Shown: positions 9,295 through 19,199, counted from the first letter of the stretch. The stretch: 64,000 nt of DNA from Gracilimonas sp. (GCA_022450045.1 JAKURD010000019.1:1-64000); one strand, 5' to 3'. The notes: generated by a model not told the origin, from the letters alone. Made by a program: numbers and translations.

Positions 9295-12200
9295 TAGTGC
9301 ACCACTCCAATTTTGATCAATTTGGTCTCAATCTTTCCATTCACAGTTGCTTTTACATGAGCTACATACCCTCCGCTTCCCCAGTTTTTGGTACTAACAT
9401 TGACCTCTTGAGGAAATCCTCCATTGGAGGTTACGGTTTCCTCGAAGATAACCCGCCCGCTCATTGTAATTACAGTAATTTGAACCGTTCCTCCGGGAGA
9501 AGCAATTTGGAAACGAATATTGGTATGCTCATCCGCAGGATTTGGCCAATTATACGTCTCTTTTTTATTCAGCACACTGAATCCTTGATTATTGGATGAG
9601 GAATTATCCTGCACCCGCGCAGAAACTTTATTGAATTCATTTTGGCCGTAGCGGCTGCCCCACTTAGTATCCGTTACCTGAGTAAGATCCCAGGACTTCA
9701 ACGCGCCTTTATGACTGACGGCATAGAGCCTTCCTTCAAAAATTATGGGATGAATGGGCTGGATATTTTGGGAAATTGCTTTGCCAATGTGCAGAGGGAA
9801 TCCGGTTACGGTGTTACCATCCTGATGGAAAGCGTAGATATTCACAGAATACTCATCCTGCCCCACTACCAACGCAGCATATTCACTTTTTGAAGAGATG
9901 AGATCAGTATATAGTGGTGTACCTACAAAATTGATTCCTTCAGGAGCATCAATGGGAGTATGGTTTAAAATACCGCCGATCTTGTTGATGCCAACAAGCC
10001 GATTATTGAGCTTATCAACCTGGATGATGGAAGCATCGTCCAGAATAGCAGGCCATTCGGCATCTTCTTCTTCAAAGAGAGTAATGGCAGGCTCATTTGA
10101 GTCCGGATCGATCAGGGTAAAGCGATCTTCCTCAAAAACATAAAAAACTGTACGGCTCCTCAATTGTATGCTTCCGGTGTACGTCCTGTTTTGGGCAGAA
10201 CCGGTATTGAAGCTAAAACCTGGAAGAGAAGTAAAAGTCACTGAATTATTTGAAAATTCTGAATATTCCCCGCCAATAATTTCACTCCGTTGCAAAGGGG
10301 TGGAGCCCAGCGAAATCGTAGAGCCGTTGCTTGCATTTAAGCCGGCAGCGGTATGGTCAGCGTGAAGAATAGAGCCATCCTGAGAACTGATGAAGCCTTT
10401 ATTTTTTGGTGTTGTGGCTGTCCAGGTTGTGTCAAAAGACTGAGTGGAACGGTTCCAGTTTAAAGAGGCTATGTCAATTGTTGGCTTGCTGTCTTCGGGT
10501 TTTGTAGCAAGGATCAGGTTTTGGCCTGCCAAAGGCTGCTGAATGGAACGGTTTGTCAGCTGGAACTGCATATTAGCAGGGTCAGAAATAGATACTGCTG
10601 TTACAAATTCCTGAGATGGCACGATCAAAAAGGTATCTGTGGGTGTTTCATAAACAGATAATGAAAGTGGGTAATTTCTATAATAGGGATCCCGATCAGT
10701 GTAATAGTTTTGGGATGAATCTAACTGAACGGAAAAAATGGAAGTAAAAAGATCTTTAAAAGGTTCAACGGGTTGAATTTGGAAGGTTGCGGCAGGAAGG
10801 TTTTCGGAGAATTCATGCAATTCAAAGAACGTTGGGGCGCCGGAATTGCTATTGTTATTCGGTGTTGTGCCGGGGCCAAATCTATTTTCATATAGATTGA
10901 TTGACCGCCCTGATTCCAGTATCACCCGGTAGTCATTGTCTGCCCACCAAAAATCGAAAGCAGTTCCGAAAGCGGCACTGTTATCTAAAGCTCCGGGAGT
11001 TAGTTTGCCAATATCCTGTGCACCGTCTGCTTCTTCAAGATCAATGCCGCGGCGTTCAGGATCAGCGTTAATACGGTTGTTACTGATAGCCGCATTGATC
11101 ACAGCTTCATCAATATGCCAGATAAGGATTCCGCCATTCAGGTTTCGGTCATCACCGGGATTATCTCGATCTTCTCCCGTATCAAGTCCGCCGGGCAGGC
11201 TGAAATCAAAATTTGTAGCATCAACGAAAGTTCCGGCTTCCAGGAGTTCGTCAAATCCATCTTCCTGAAATACAAAAGCTTCATCTTGATTGGTGAAGGT
11301 TTGATCGACTTCTGTACCATCAGGTTTGCGAATGGTGATGGTGATTCCTGTATTGTCAGGATCACGATGCCTGTTCTCGATCAGGAAATACTCGGAATCT
11401 GAAAGTTCATATTTGGCAATGCTGTTTGGCTGATCCAGTGAACCGGCGGGCAGGGGAATATCTCCCGTGGTGTTTTCATTGATGGTGAAGGGCGTTTCCC
11501 ATCCCAGATAGATCTTTTCCCATGCTGAGGGTTCAGGGGGGAGAAGTCCATTGTAGGCGAAGAATCCTGCACCGTCCATTAGCCCAAACCGGCCAATTCC
11601 GGGATCTCCGGTTTCGGTATTGAAAAGGTCAGGAAGCCCGAGGTGACTCCCAATTGAAGCGATCAATAAGCCGTTTATGGAAAGGGGAAATACGAATTCG
11701 TTATCCTGAATATCAAGTCCGCGGCGTGATTCTGTTCTTGGAATGATCAAGGAGTTTGTAACTCTGAAGCTCCCGTCGTTTACAGGGAATCCACTGAATG
11801 TGGGTTGATTTAAAAGTGAACGGATGTTTTCTTTTCTCAAATAAATAGAAGGAATATCAAAAGGAGTGATGTCAAGGTTTGTTCCGGTGAGTTCTATATC
11901 CCTGCCTACCCCGGCATGAAAAAGAACAAAGGCAGTGGTTTCAGGATCAAGACCGGAAGCATCAAAGTTATTTCCTGCTTCTACTTGTGCCCAGGCATCG
12001 CGGGTAAGTTCGGCTATTTTTTCATTAGTGAAGGTTTCTCCGATTGGGGAATACTCTTCCATTTTGTTGGGAAGCCGATAGATGTGAGGCAGTACCTGAT
12101 AGTCAATGGTTAGTTGTCCGTCGGAAGACTTCTCATAGTAATTCTTGGCGAACTCGAGGTGAGCTTCAAAATAATTTTGGTTATGGGGGAGGGGTTCAAC

Positions 12201-12488
12201 CCAAACGTCATCAGCGTTCTGCAGGTAGGGCAGTCCTTCCATTCCATCAGGCCCGAAAATCCCGGTACCGGAAGTGAGCCGGTTAGTGTCTGGTTGAAAT
12301 TCAACCATGATGGCAACCACATTTAATGTACCTGTGGTACCAGGGGTTTGATTTGTTTGAAGCTTTGGTTTGGAAATAGGGTGTGTTCGTTGCACGGTAA
12401 TATCCTGCGCACCGGCAAACGGATAATTAAAAAGAAAGAGCATGCTAATACTTAACATGCTCTTAAAAAAATGCTTCAATTCAGGCAT
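9294..12488 (-). CDS. M6-like T9SS cargo protein with degenerate zinc motif
   Basis: 1064 residues: signal peptide (about 10-27), an M6 (immune inhibitor A)-like domain at about 50-500, a beta-rich middle, and a T9SS type A sorting domain in the last ~80 residues (NWPNPADEHTNIRF, then MSGRVIFEE and a closing GYVAHVKA). The M6 zinc motif normally reads HExGHxLGLPDLYD. Here the region before LGLPDL (283-288) is A277-S278-I279-G280-S281-H282, so both histidines and the glutamate are lost while the surrounding fold signature and FGLMDG remain. It is therefore predicted to be secreted by T9SS but not to act as an M6 protease. It follows porV by only three bases. Confidence 0.82.
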   Translation of the reverse strand: MPELKHFFKSMLSISMLFLFNYPFAGAQDITVQRTHPISKPKLQTNQTPGTTGTLNVVAIMVEFQPDTNRLTSGTGIFGPDGMEGLPYLQNADDVWVEPLPHNQNYFEAHLEFAKNYYEKSSDGQLTIDYQVLPHIYRLPNKMEEYSPIGETFTNEKIAELTRDAWAQVEAGNNFDASGLDPETTAFVLFHAGVGRDIELTGTNLDITPFDIPSIYLRKENIRSLLNQPTFSGFPVNDGSFRVTNSLIIPRTESRRGLDIQDNEFVFPLSINGLLIASIGSHLGLPDLFNTETGDPGIGRFGLMDGAGFFAYNGLLPPEPSAWEKIYLGWETPFTINENTTGDIPLPAGSLDQPNSIAKYELSDSEYFLIENRHRDPDNTGITITIRKPDGTEVDQTFTNQDEAFVFQEDGFDELLEAGTFVDATNFDFSLPGGLDTGEDRDNPGDDRNLNGGILIWHIDEAVINAAISNNRINADPERRGIDLEEADGAQDIGKLTPGALDNSAAFGTAFDFWWADNDYRVILESGRSINLYENRFGPGTTPNNNSNSGAPTFFELHEFSENLPAATFQIQPVEPFKDLFTSIFSVQLDSSQNYYTDRDPYYRNYPLSLSVYETPTDTFLIVPSQEFVTAVSISDPANMQFQLTNRSIQQPLAGQNLILATKPEDSKPTIDIASLNWNRSTQSFDTTWTATTPKNKGFISSQDGSILHADHTAAGLNASNGSTISLGSTPLQRSEIIGGEYSEFSNNSVTFTSLPGFSFNTGSAQNRTYTGSIQLRSRTVFYVFEEDRFTLIDPDSNEPAITLFEEEDAEWPAILDDASIIQVDKLNNRLVGINKIGGILNHTPIDAPEGINFVGTPLYTDLISSKSEYAALVVGQDEYSVNIYAFHQDGNTVTGFPLHIGKAISQNIQPIHPIIFEGRLYAVSHKGALKSWDLTQVTDTKWGSRYGQNEFNKVSARVQDNSSSNNQGFSVLNKKETYNWPNPADEHTNIRFQIASPGGTVQITVITMSGRVIFEETVTSNGGFPQEVNVSTKNWGSGGYVAHVKATVNGKIETKLIKIGVVH

Positions 12489-12491
12489 GTA

Positions 12492-13643
12492 TTAAAAATC
12501 AATGAGCAAGCTAAATCGCAAAGTATTGGCAAGCGGATGATCAGCTTCAAGGGTTTTTATGTAACTGAAATCAATCCCAAAAAAGTTATATCTGAGGCCT
12601 GCACCAAAGGTGATGTATTCTCGATCACCGTTTTGAGGATCTTCATAATAGTAACCGCCACGGAGCGCAAATTGATCTGCGTACCAATATTCAAGTCCCG
12701 CACCTATCATAAATTGCTGCATTAAGCCTACTTCAACAGTATTTGTGCCATTAAACCTCTCAAAGCTGCTCCACGAGTTGAATAGAGCTTCGATAGGGCC
12801 GGAAGCAACCCGTGAAGTATCTACATTACCCTGGCCGTCGGTTTCATATACCGACTTGGTCCGCGCCATGATCTTCGAGATGTCGTTGGCTATGGTAATC
12901 CGGTTAATACCTTCATCATCAAGGTCAAGGTCAAAAGCCCAGCCAAAACGGAGTAATGTGGGAAGTGGATCTTTTTGGGCGTTGTCGGTGTATTGGATGC
13001 CCGGCCCAAGGTTTGAAAGGTTAGTGCCAAAACTGAATTTTGCTTCCCGTTCACCTATATAAAAGGGGTCAGTTCTATAGAGAAAAGATAAATCAACGGC
13101 CACACTGCTGCCCGGGTTTACCTGTTGTGCACTAATGGAAGTACCGCTTGCAAGGCTTGAGTAGATGATTCGCAAACTGGTCCCTGCGGCAAAGTTTTTA
13201 CTGAATTTATGGCTATAGGAAGTGCCAAATGTGAATTCATAGCTATTAAAGCGTGAAATAGGCGCCGGCCCGGTTTCATCAGTTTCAACTTGCTCACCCA
13301 AATTTAGATAAGTTAGATGGGCCCCGATAGTACCAATGCCCTCTATATAATATGTACCTACCACGTAATCATAGAAAAGATCACTCACGTTGAAGTTGGC
13401 CAGCCAGTTAGAATGTGTGATACTGGCCTGATTTGTTCCTTCCTGAAAAGCAAGCCCGGCCGGATTCCAGAATAAAGCAGAGGCATTATCGGCAATGGCA
13501 ACTCCGGTGTTACCCATTCCGGCTCCCCGGGAATCAGGTTCGATCTGAAGAAATGGTACCGCAGTTATGGCAACCTGGGCGTTAGTAATAGCAGGTAAAA
13601 GAAATAAGAAACCGGCTGTAATTAGTGAGACTATCCTTTTCAT
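12492..13643 (-). CDS. porV: PorV-family outer-membrane protein of the type IX secretion system
   Basis: 383 residues, signal peptide ending at about residue 22 (TNAQ). The N-terminal stretch FLQIEPDSRGAGMGNTGVAIADNASALFWNPAGLA is the typical PorV/PorQ opening, and the rest alternates as a 14-strand FadL-type barrel ending in an aromatic-rich LLIDF. PorV is the shuttle that carries cargo with C-terminal sorting domains from the translocon to the PorU sortase. In related genomes porU directly precedes porV; here only a porU stub lies upstream. Two proteins with T9SS sorting domains are encoded in this window (9294-12488 and 54890-57505). Confidence 0.85.
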   Translation of the reverse strand: MKRIVSLITAGFLFLLPAITNAQVAITAVPFLQIEPDSRGAGMGNTGVAIADNASALFWNPAGLAFQEGTNQASITHSNWLANFNVSDLFYDYVVGTYYIEGIGTIGAHLTYLNLGEQVETDETGPAPISRFNSYEFTFGTSYSHKFSKNFAAGTSLRIIYSSLASGTSISAQQVNPGSSVAVDLSFLYRTDPFYIGEREAKFSFGTNLSNLGPGIQYTDNAQKDPLPTLLRFGWAFDLDLDDEGINRITIANDISKIMARTKSVYETDGQGNVDTSRVASGPIEALFNSWSSFERFNGTNTVEVGLMQQFMIGAGLEYWYADQFALRGGYYYEDPQNGDREYITFGAGLRYNFFGIDFSYIKTLEADHPLANTLRFSLLIDF

Positions 13644-13693
13644 AATGCTTACTTTTAGTATAAATATAAGTGATTCAAGGTTAATTTACGATG

Positions 13694-14002
13694 TTATCGT
13701 ATAATCACAAGCTTTTCGATTTTCTCGGTTGTTTGTCTTCCTTTCGGCGTATCTGTTGCAACCCGAAGCACATAAATATAAGTACCATTACCCAGGCGAT
13801 TACAGTCCTGGTCATCCCATGAAATGCTAGCATAAAAACTTGTAGTTATGAGTTGATTTCCAATTTGCTGAACCGATTTTCCGCTTAGGGTAAATATCCT
13901 CACACATACATTTAATGGATTGCTGGGTTGATTATGTTCGAAGATAAAGCGGGTGACCAAGTTCAGTTCGTATCCTAATGCAGCATCCTGCGTCTGCACC
14001 AT
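13694..14002 (-). pseudogene. porU: Truncated C-terminal remnant of PorU (T9SS sortase)
   Basis: 102 codons. From about residue 14 the protein matches the very end of PorU: RFIFEHNQP, then VRIFTLSGKSVQ, SISWDDQD, LGNGTYIYVLRV and the closing EKIEKLVIIR, an FlgD-like Ig fold. PorU is normally over 1000 residues, and its caspase-like (C25) catalytic domain is absent here. The first ~13 codons come from dispersed repeat A (break near 13961), where bases match the repeat copy at 36055-36100. The stub lies 50 bp upstream of porV, the usual porU position. It could still be translated from its ATG but could not be a sortase. Confidence 0.75.
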
Positions 14003-14252
14003 CGATCAGATGGGCAATCCATCAGATCGAATCCGGGAATGTTTAATCTATTTCCCGGTCTGACGGCTCCAAGCCCGTCTGAACGGTTGTCTGATTGGAG
14101 CACCTGCGTCTTTTCCTTAACCTAATCCAACATCCGGGGCCTAATCCATCGGTCAGATGGGTAATCCATCAGATCGAGTTCGTGGTTGTTTAACCTGCCT
14201 CCCGGTTGGGTGGATCTTGCAGCTATTCTAACATTTTTTATCTCGAACTCAC
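13961..14252. repeat. Dispersed hairpin repeat, copy A (about two 147-bp units)
   Basis: The element repeats TCCTAAT-like anchors at 13973 and 14120 (period 147). It contains near-palindromes built on GATCAGATGG / CCATCAGATC (14004-14028 and about 14151-14177) and CGGTCTGACGG / CCGTCTGAACGG (from 14056). Its right end (TAACATTTTTTATCTCGAACTCAC) matches the end of copy B. It separates the porU stub from the 3' end of the thiolase gene, both on the minus strand. No protein-like frame is visible in it. Confidence 0.8.
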
Positions 14253-14266
14253 TCTCATTTAAGTAT

Positions 14267-15445
14267 TTAAAGCATTTCGAGAACAAGTGACGAAGCTCCG
14301 CCTCCGCCATTGCAAATCCCGGCGCATCCATATTTCCCTTTGGTTCTCTTAAGGGCATGAATAAGCGTTACGATGATCCGTGCGCCTGAACAACCCAATG
14401 GGTGGCCAATACTAACGGCTCCACCATGGATATTTACTTTTTCCGGGTTTAACTCAAGGATCTGATTATTAGCCAATGCAACTACAGAAAAGGCTTCATT
14501 GATCTCAAAAAGATCTATGTCATTTTTTGTGAGCCCGGCCTTTTTAAGAGCCATTGGAATAGCATCCGAAGGAGCGGTAGTAAACCACTCGGGAGCTTTT
14601 GCTGCACTTGCATGACTTAGTATCTTAGCCAAAGGTTTAAGTCCCAGTTCTTTGGCTTTGTCGGCGCTCATTACTAAAACAGCGGCGGCTCCATCATTAA
14701 TACTCGAAGCGTTTGCTGCGGTAACGGTTCCTTCTTTGTCGAAAACCGGGCGAAGTTGAGGAATTTTTTCAAAGCGTACTTTACCTAACTCCTCGTCTTT
14801 AACTACTTCGGTAACATTTCCTTTTCTGTCTTTAACCTTCATTTTAATCACTTCGTCCTGAAAATACCCTTTTTCAGTTGCTTCAATTGCTCTCTTGTAA
14901 GAAGTGATGGCATATTCATCCTGTTCTTCACGGCTTATATTGCACTCTCTTCCACACAAATCACCGGCATTACCCATCAGATAATCGTTATATACATCCC
15001 AAAGGCCGTCTTTTACGATACCGTCTTCAGCCTGGGTATGTCCGTATTTGGAACCGAAACGTTGCTTCGGTAAGTAATAAGGTACATTACTCATGCTTTC
15101 CATTCCCCCTGCAACAATAATATCCGCTTCACCCAACCGGATCTGGTCAGCAGCGATCATAATAGACTTCATGCCTGAAGCGCATACTTTATTTACAGTA
15201 GTAGCAGGAGTGCGTTGATTGAGCCCGGCCTTTAGCGCTGCTTGCCGGGCGGGGGCTTGTCCAACGCCTGCAGAAAGCACATTACCCATAAGCACTTCCT
15301 GAACATCGTCAGCCTTTATACCTCCGGACTTAACAGCCTCAAGAATAGCTGAAGCTCCAAGTTCCGGAGCTGTAAATGATGAAAGGCTTCCGCCAAATGC
15401 ACCCAGTGGAGTTCGTTTTGCAGATACTATTACTACGTCTGGCAT
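14267..15445 (-). CDS. Acetyl-CoA C-acetyltransferase (thiolase)
   Basis: 392 residues, cytoplasmic. Catalyses condensation of two acetyl-CoA to acetoacetyl-CoA, or the reverse thiolysis. All thiolase landmarks are present: nucleophile C88 in VNKVCASGMKS, the NEAFSVVAL loop, H348 in GGAVSIGHPLGCSGARI and C378 in CAGICNGGGGASS. Length and motif set fit biosynthetic/degradative thiolase II (AtoB/PhaA-like); a role in fatty-acid or amino-acid degradation fits the acyl-CoA dehydrogenases at 26-29 kb. Its 3' end abuts repeat A. Confidence 0.94.
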   Translation of the reverse strand: MPDVVIVSAKRTPLGAFGGSLSSFTAPELGASAILEAVKSGGIKADDVQEVLMGNVLSAGVGQAPARQAALKAGLNQRTPATTVNKVCASGMKSIMIAADQIRLGEADIIVAGGMESMSNVPYYLPKQRFGSKYGHTQAEDGIVKDGLWDVYNDYLMGNAGDLCGRECNISREEQDEYAITSYKRAIEATEKGYFQDEVIKMKVKDRKGNVTEVVKDEELGKVRFEKIPQLRPVFDKEGTVTAANASSINDGAAAVLVMSADKAKELGLKPLAKILSHASAAKAPEWFTTAPSDAIPMALKKAGLTKNDIDLFEINEAFSVVALANNQILELNPEKVNIHGGAVSIGHPLGCSGARIIVTLIHALKRTKGKYGCAGICNGGGGASSLVLEML

Positions 15446-15528
15446 GATAGAAAATGATTAGATTAGAAATTCTGTAAGCGCTTTATGTAAAGGTTAAAAA
15501 ATACGAAAGCGATGTGAATGATGGTATG

Positions 15529-16665
15529 TTAAAATGCCTGCGCTAAGTCTTCAATAAGATCCTCTGAATCTTCAATTCCAACTGATATCCTGATCAGAGA
15601 ATCCTTCAATCCTGCTTTTTCTCTAACATCTTTTGGAATGGAACCGTGCGTCATAGAAGCAGGGTGGCTGATCAGAGATTCAACTCCACCTAAACTTTCC
15701 GCAAGGGTAAAGATCTTGGTATTGCTCATGAATTTCACAGCCGCTTCGATGGAATCATCTTTCAGTGTAAAAGAAAGCATGGCTCCAAAATCATCCATCT
15801 GTCTTTTAGCCAGTTCGTGTTGAGGGTGGGAAGTCAATCCCGGGTACAAAACAGAGGCAACCTCATCATGGTCTTCAAGAAATTGAGCGATCATTTTAGC
15901 GTTATCAACGGAGCGTTGCACACGGACGCTAAGGGTTTTGATGCCTCTCAAAGTTAGATAGCAATCCATAGGGCCGGGTACAGCACCGGTGGTTTTAGTT
16001 TGGAACCTAAGATTCTCCATGATCTCTTTGTTGGAACTTGCAACGGCACCGTGAATAACATCAGAATGTCCGGCTAAATATTTTGTAGCAGAGTGAAGAA
16101 CTGCATCAGCACCAAGTTCCAAAGGCCGTTGCAGGTATGGGGAGGCAAAGGTGTTATCAACAACAGTTAGAATATTGCCAGGTTTAGCAATCTTAACTAA
16201 AGCCTTTATATCAACTATCCTAAGTAAAGGATTTGTTGGTGTTTCGATCCACATCAGCTTAGTTTTGTCAGTAATAGCTTCCTCAACCTTATTAAGGTCA
16301 GTCATATCCACAAAAGTGAAATCGATGCCGTAAGGTTCAAATACTTTGGTAAATAACCGGTATGAGCCACCGTAAAGATCATTTGTAGTAATAACGTGAT
16401 CTCCGGGGCGCAGCATTTTCATCAAAGCATCCATTGCAGCCACACCGCTTGAAAAGCAAGCTGCCTCATCAGCACCTTCTAATCCGGCGATCATTTTTTC
16501 AAGTGCAGTTCTTGTTGGATTCCCAACGCGGGCATAATCATATCCCTGATGCTTGTTGGGGGCTTCTTGTGCATAAGTGGAAGTTTGAAAAATAGGAGGC
16601 ATGACCGCACCTGAAGTTTCTTCAGGTTTCTGGCCGGCATGAATAGTCTTGGTATTAAATTTCAT
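15529..16665 (-). CDS. Cystathionine gamma-synthase/lyase (PLP enzyme)
   Basis: 378 residues, cytoplasmic Cys/Met-metabolism PLP enzyme. YDYARVGNPTR (42-52) is the phosphate-binding motif from the neighbouring subunit, D170 in VVDNTFASPY contacts the PLP ring nitrogen, and K195 in HSATKYLAGHSD forms the Schiff base. Cystathionine gamma-synthase (metB) and gamma-lyase (mccB) cannot be told apart safely from sequence alone. It starts two bases after the stop of the upstream TPR lipoprotein gene, so it is probably the last gene of that transcript. Confidence 0.9.
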   Translation of the reverse strand: MKFNTKTIHAGQKPEETSGAVMPPIFQTSTYAQEAPNKHQGYDYARVGNPTRTALEKMIAGLEGADEAACFSSGVAAMDALMKMLRPGDHVITTNDLYGGSYRLFTKVFEPYGIDFTFVDMTDLNKVEEAITDKTKLMWIETPTNPLLRIVDIKALVKIAKPGNILTVVDNTFASPYLQRPLELGADAVLHSATKYLAGHSDVIHGAVASSNKEIMENLRFQTKTTGAVPGPMDCYLTLRGIKTLSVRVQRSVDNAKMIAQFLEDHDEVASVLYPGLTSHPQHELAKRQMDDFGAMLSFTLKDDSIEAAVKFMSNTKIFTLAESLGGVESLISHPASMTHGSIPKDVREKAGLKDSLIRISVGIEDSEDLIEDLAQAF

Positions 16666-16667
16666 AC

Positions 16668-17855
16668 TTAGTTTGAGGAGGAGGTTTGACGTTTTTTGAG
16701 TTGATTCAATACATCGAGCCGATTTGTATATTCTTCGTTATTGGGGTCGATGTTAATAAGTCTTTCGTAATAATCAATGGCAAAGTCGATAAGCGTGAAA
16801 GCTTTATTCCGTATTACTTCTTTATCTTCATCAAAGGCCACATTTTGCAAAGACAGATACTGTGCTGAAAGATTGTTGTAGAAAACAGCAAGGCTTTCAA
16901 GATATTCAATATTTGAGGTATCTCTTTTAAAAGCCTCGATGAGTTGCTCTTCAGCACTTTCACCCATTCCTTCAGCTTCAAGCATGATTTGCTCTGCCAA
17001 AATAGAATTGTTGTTATCGTAAGCTGCTTCCAGATCTTCTAAGATTTCGGAGTTTACCTCATACAGCTGAGTCCCATACACGTTTCTGAGATCAGCATTG
17101 TTCGGATTTTCTTCAACTAACGGTTCTAAGATATCAACGGCACTTTCACTGTCACCATTGGAGATGTAAGCGTTAACAAGTCCAAAAGCCAGGTTGAGGT
17201 CTTCTGAAACATCCGTATTCGCCAACTCATAATAGTGGGCAGCCTCGGAAGGGTTGCCAATTTCAAGATATAGATAACCGAGGTTCTCATATAACTCTGC
17301 TGAAGGATTCTCTGCGTAACTTAAGGCCGTTTCCAGACTGTTGATCGCATCATCTATGTTTCCAAGATTGAATTGAGTAACGGATAGATTACGGTAAGAA
17401 CTTATGGCATCGCTTCTTAGAATCAATGCATTCTGAAAATGGATCTCCGCTTGCGTATATCTGTTAGATATAGAAGAATTATCAAAATCTTGCAGACCTG
17501 CATTATGCTCGTCTTTCCAATATTGCTGACGGAGGCTGTCGATAGTTGCACCTTGTTCTTGATTTGCTCCATATTCTATGGCAGACTCAAAATCATTGGA
17601 AATATTAGTATAAAATTCAGTTCTTAACTCGGGTTCGGTATCCTTAGCCAAAGCGGCGCTTATCTGAGCTCTTTGTATATACAATTGTGGTTGGTTAGGA
17701 TCTTCCGATAAGCGGGAGTCGATCTCTTCCATTGCCTGTTGATAATTATTGTTTGCAAGCAGTTCATCTATGTTGACCTGAGATGTTCCGCAGGAATAAA
17801 AAAACCCGGCCACAAGTAGTAAGCCTGTAAGCCGGGTAAAATTTGGAATAGTCAT
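16668..17855 (-). CDS. TPR-repeat lipoprotein
   Basis: 395 residues. Signal sequence with lipobox FYSC (cysteine at 22), so a lipid-anchored envelope protein. The rest is helical with TPR-like repeats; the clearest units are AQIHFQNALILRS-type helices near 135-150, DAINSLETALSY near 165-180, ELYENLGYLYLEIGNPSEAAHYYELA near 187-212 and SAVDILEPLVEENPN near 240. A paralogous TPR lipoprotein gene lies directly upstream (27-bp gap). The role is likely protein-protein scaffolding; no specific function can be assigned. Confidence 0.8.
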   Translation of the reverse strand: MTIPNFTRLTGLLLVAGFFYSCGTSQVNIDELLANNNYQQAMEEIDSRLSEDPNQPQLYIQRAQISAALAKDTEPELRTEFYTNISNDFESAIEYGANQEQGATIDSLRQQYWKDEHNAGLQDFDNSSISNRYTQAEIHFQNALILRSDAISSYRNLSVTQFNLGNIDDAINSLETALSYAENPSAELYENLGYLYLEIGNPSEAAHYYELANTDVSEDLNLAFGLVNAYISNGDSESAVDILEPLVEENPNNADLRNVYGTQLYEVNSEILEDLEAAYDNNNSILAEQIMLEAEGMGESAEEQLIEAFKRDTSNIEYLESLAVFYNNLSAQYLSLQNVAFDEDKEVIRNKAFTLIDFAIDYYERLINIDPNNEEYTNRLDVLNQLKKRQTSSSN

Positions 17856-17882
17856 ATTTTAATTTTTAGGTGAAAAAGGCAA

Positions 17883-19199
17883 TTACATTCCTGCTTTTTC
17901 AATTGCTTCCTCGTATTTGTCCTGCATGTCAAGTGTGATGTAAACATTCGCAAGACTTTGCCATGCATTTCTATTTTCCGGATTTAACTCAACGGTTTTT
18001 TCATAATTTTCCATAGCCATTCTATAGAATTCTTTGGCTTGTTGATCAAGACGATTTACCTCATCCAAATCATCTGAATAATTCCTTTGGCTAAAAAGGA
18101 TCGCGCCTTTATTCTGATATAGAACACCTAACGCATTGTATGCATTTTCATCCTCAGGCCTGAGTTCAATAGTAGTTTTTAATTCACTTTCAGCAAGTGA
18201 ATTTAACTCGTTTATTTCTTCAATATTAGCTTGGATTTGATTCTCTAATTCTTCTATTTGGCTTTCGATCTCGCTCGCTTCATTTCTGGATGCATTTCTT
18301 AAGTCATTTCTGAGGGCATAAATATCATCATACAGGTCAGAAACTGCATTGGTCATTTCTTCGGTCTCAGAAAGTAAAGCAGTTCCCAGTACAAGATGAT
18401 ACTGAGGATTATCCGGCTCTCGATCTATGAGATCATTTAAAGTAGAGATTGCCATCTCAGTATTGTCGGATGTCATATAGGCATCTGCTAACTTTTGAAC
18501 CAGACTTGTGGAGTCAGGATATATCTCCAAACCTTCATTTAAAATTTCTATCGCACTTTCGGTTTCTCCTGACTGAGCATAGTAATATCCTATTCGGTCA
18601 TAATCTTCAGCAGGGGGAGGATCTTTAAGTTCCATGGATTGAGCGAGAACTTCCGCAGCTTGCTCAAAATTATTATCCATAAAATGGATTTGAGAAAGCA
18701 CATCATATGAAAGCGTGCTGTCTGGATTAATAATAATTGCATTCTCAAGGTGAGCTATCGCAACTTTCAGTGGCTCATTCACGGAAGCCATTACGCTGTC
18801 ATTCGTGGCGTAATCTAAAGAGGCATTGTGTTCAAAACCCCAGGTATTTAGTATCAGATCGTTAACCTGACCGGCTTCATCAGGTTTTTCCTCAGCATCA
18901 GCAAAGAGTTCTCTGGAAGTAAGAATTGATTCTCTAAAATTTCGGTAAACCGGCTTTCTGTCGCTTGGGGGTTGTATAGTGCCACCTTCTTGAGAGTAAG
19001 CCAGTGCTTTGTAATAATGGCCAATTCCACTTTCAGGATTTTGTGCAATGTATCTATCCAGGCTTGCGTATGCACTGTCAAAATTCTGGGTATATATATT
19101 TACTTGAGCCTCATCAATGATAGGATCGGTTGTTTCACACCCTGTTAGAATCCCAAAGAAAAGGAAAACGGGGATTAAATTTCTAAGTAGCTTTTTCAT
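17883..19199 (-). CDS. TPR-repeat lipoprotein with coiled-coil insert
   Basis: 438 residues. Signal sequence with lipobox LTGC (cysteine at 21). TPR-like units occupy about 30-260; an E/N/R-rich coiled coil follows at about 285-330 (ending ANIEEINELNSLAE), then further TPRs that finish with NAWQSLANVYITLD. It is a paralogue of the next gene downstream. First gene of a probable operon with that gene and the cystathionine enzyme, divergent from ridA across a 137-bp promoter region. Confidence 0.8.
   Translation of the reverse strand: MKKLLRNLIPVFLFFGILTGCETTDPIIDEAQVNIYTQNFDSAYASLDRYIAQNPESGIGHYYKALAYSQEGGTIQPPSDRKPVYRNFRESILTSRELFADAEEKPDEAGQVNDLILNTWGFEHNASLDYATNDSVMASVNEPLKVAIAHLENAIIINPDSTLSYDVLSQIHFMDNNFEQAAEVLAQSMELKDPPPAEDYDRIGYYYAQSGETESAIEILNEGLEIYPDSTSLVQKLADAYMTSDNTEMAISTLNDLIDREPDNPQYHLVLGTALLSETEEMTNAVSDLYDDIYALRNDLRNASRNEASEIESQIEELENQIQANIEEINELNSLAESELKTTIELRPEDENAYNALGVLYQNKGAILFSQRNYSDDLDEVNRLDQQAKEFYRMAMENYEKTVELNPENRNAWQSLANVYITLDMQDKYEEAIEKAGM

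Noticed and set aside
14122..14358. Minus-strand open frame over repeat A and the thiolase end
   Set aside because: Half is repeat DNA and half is the thiolase gene in another frame.
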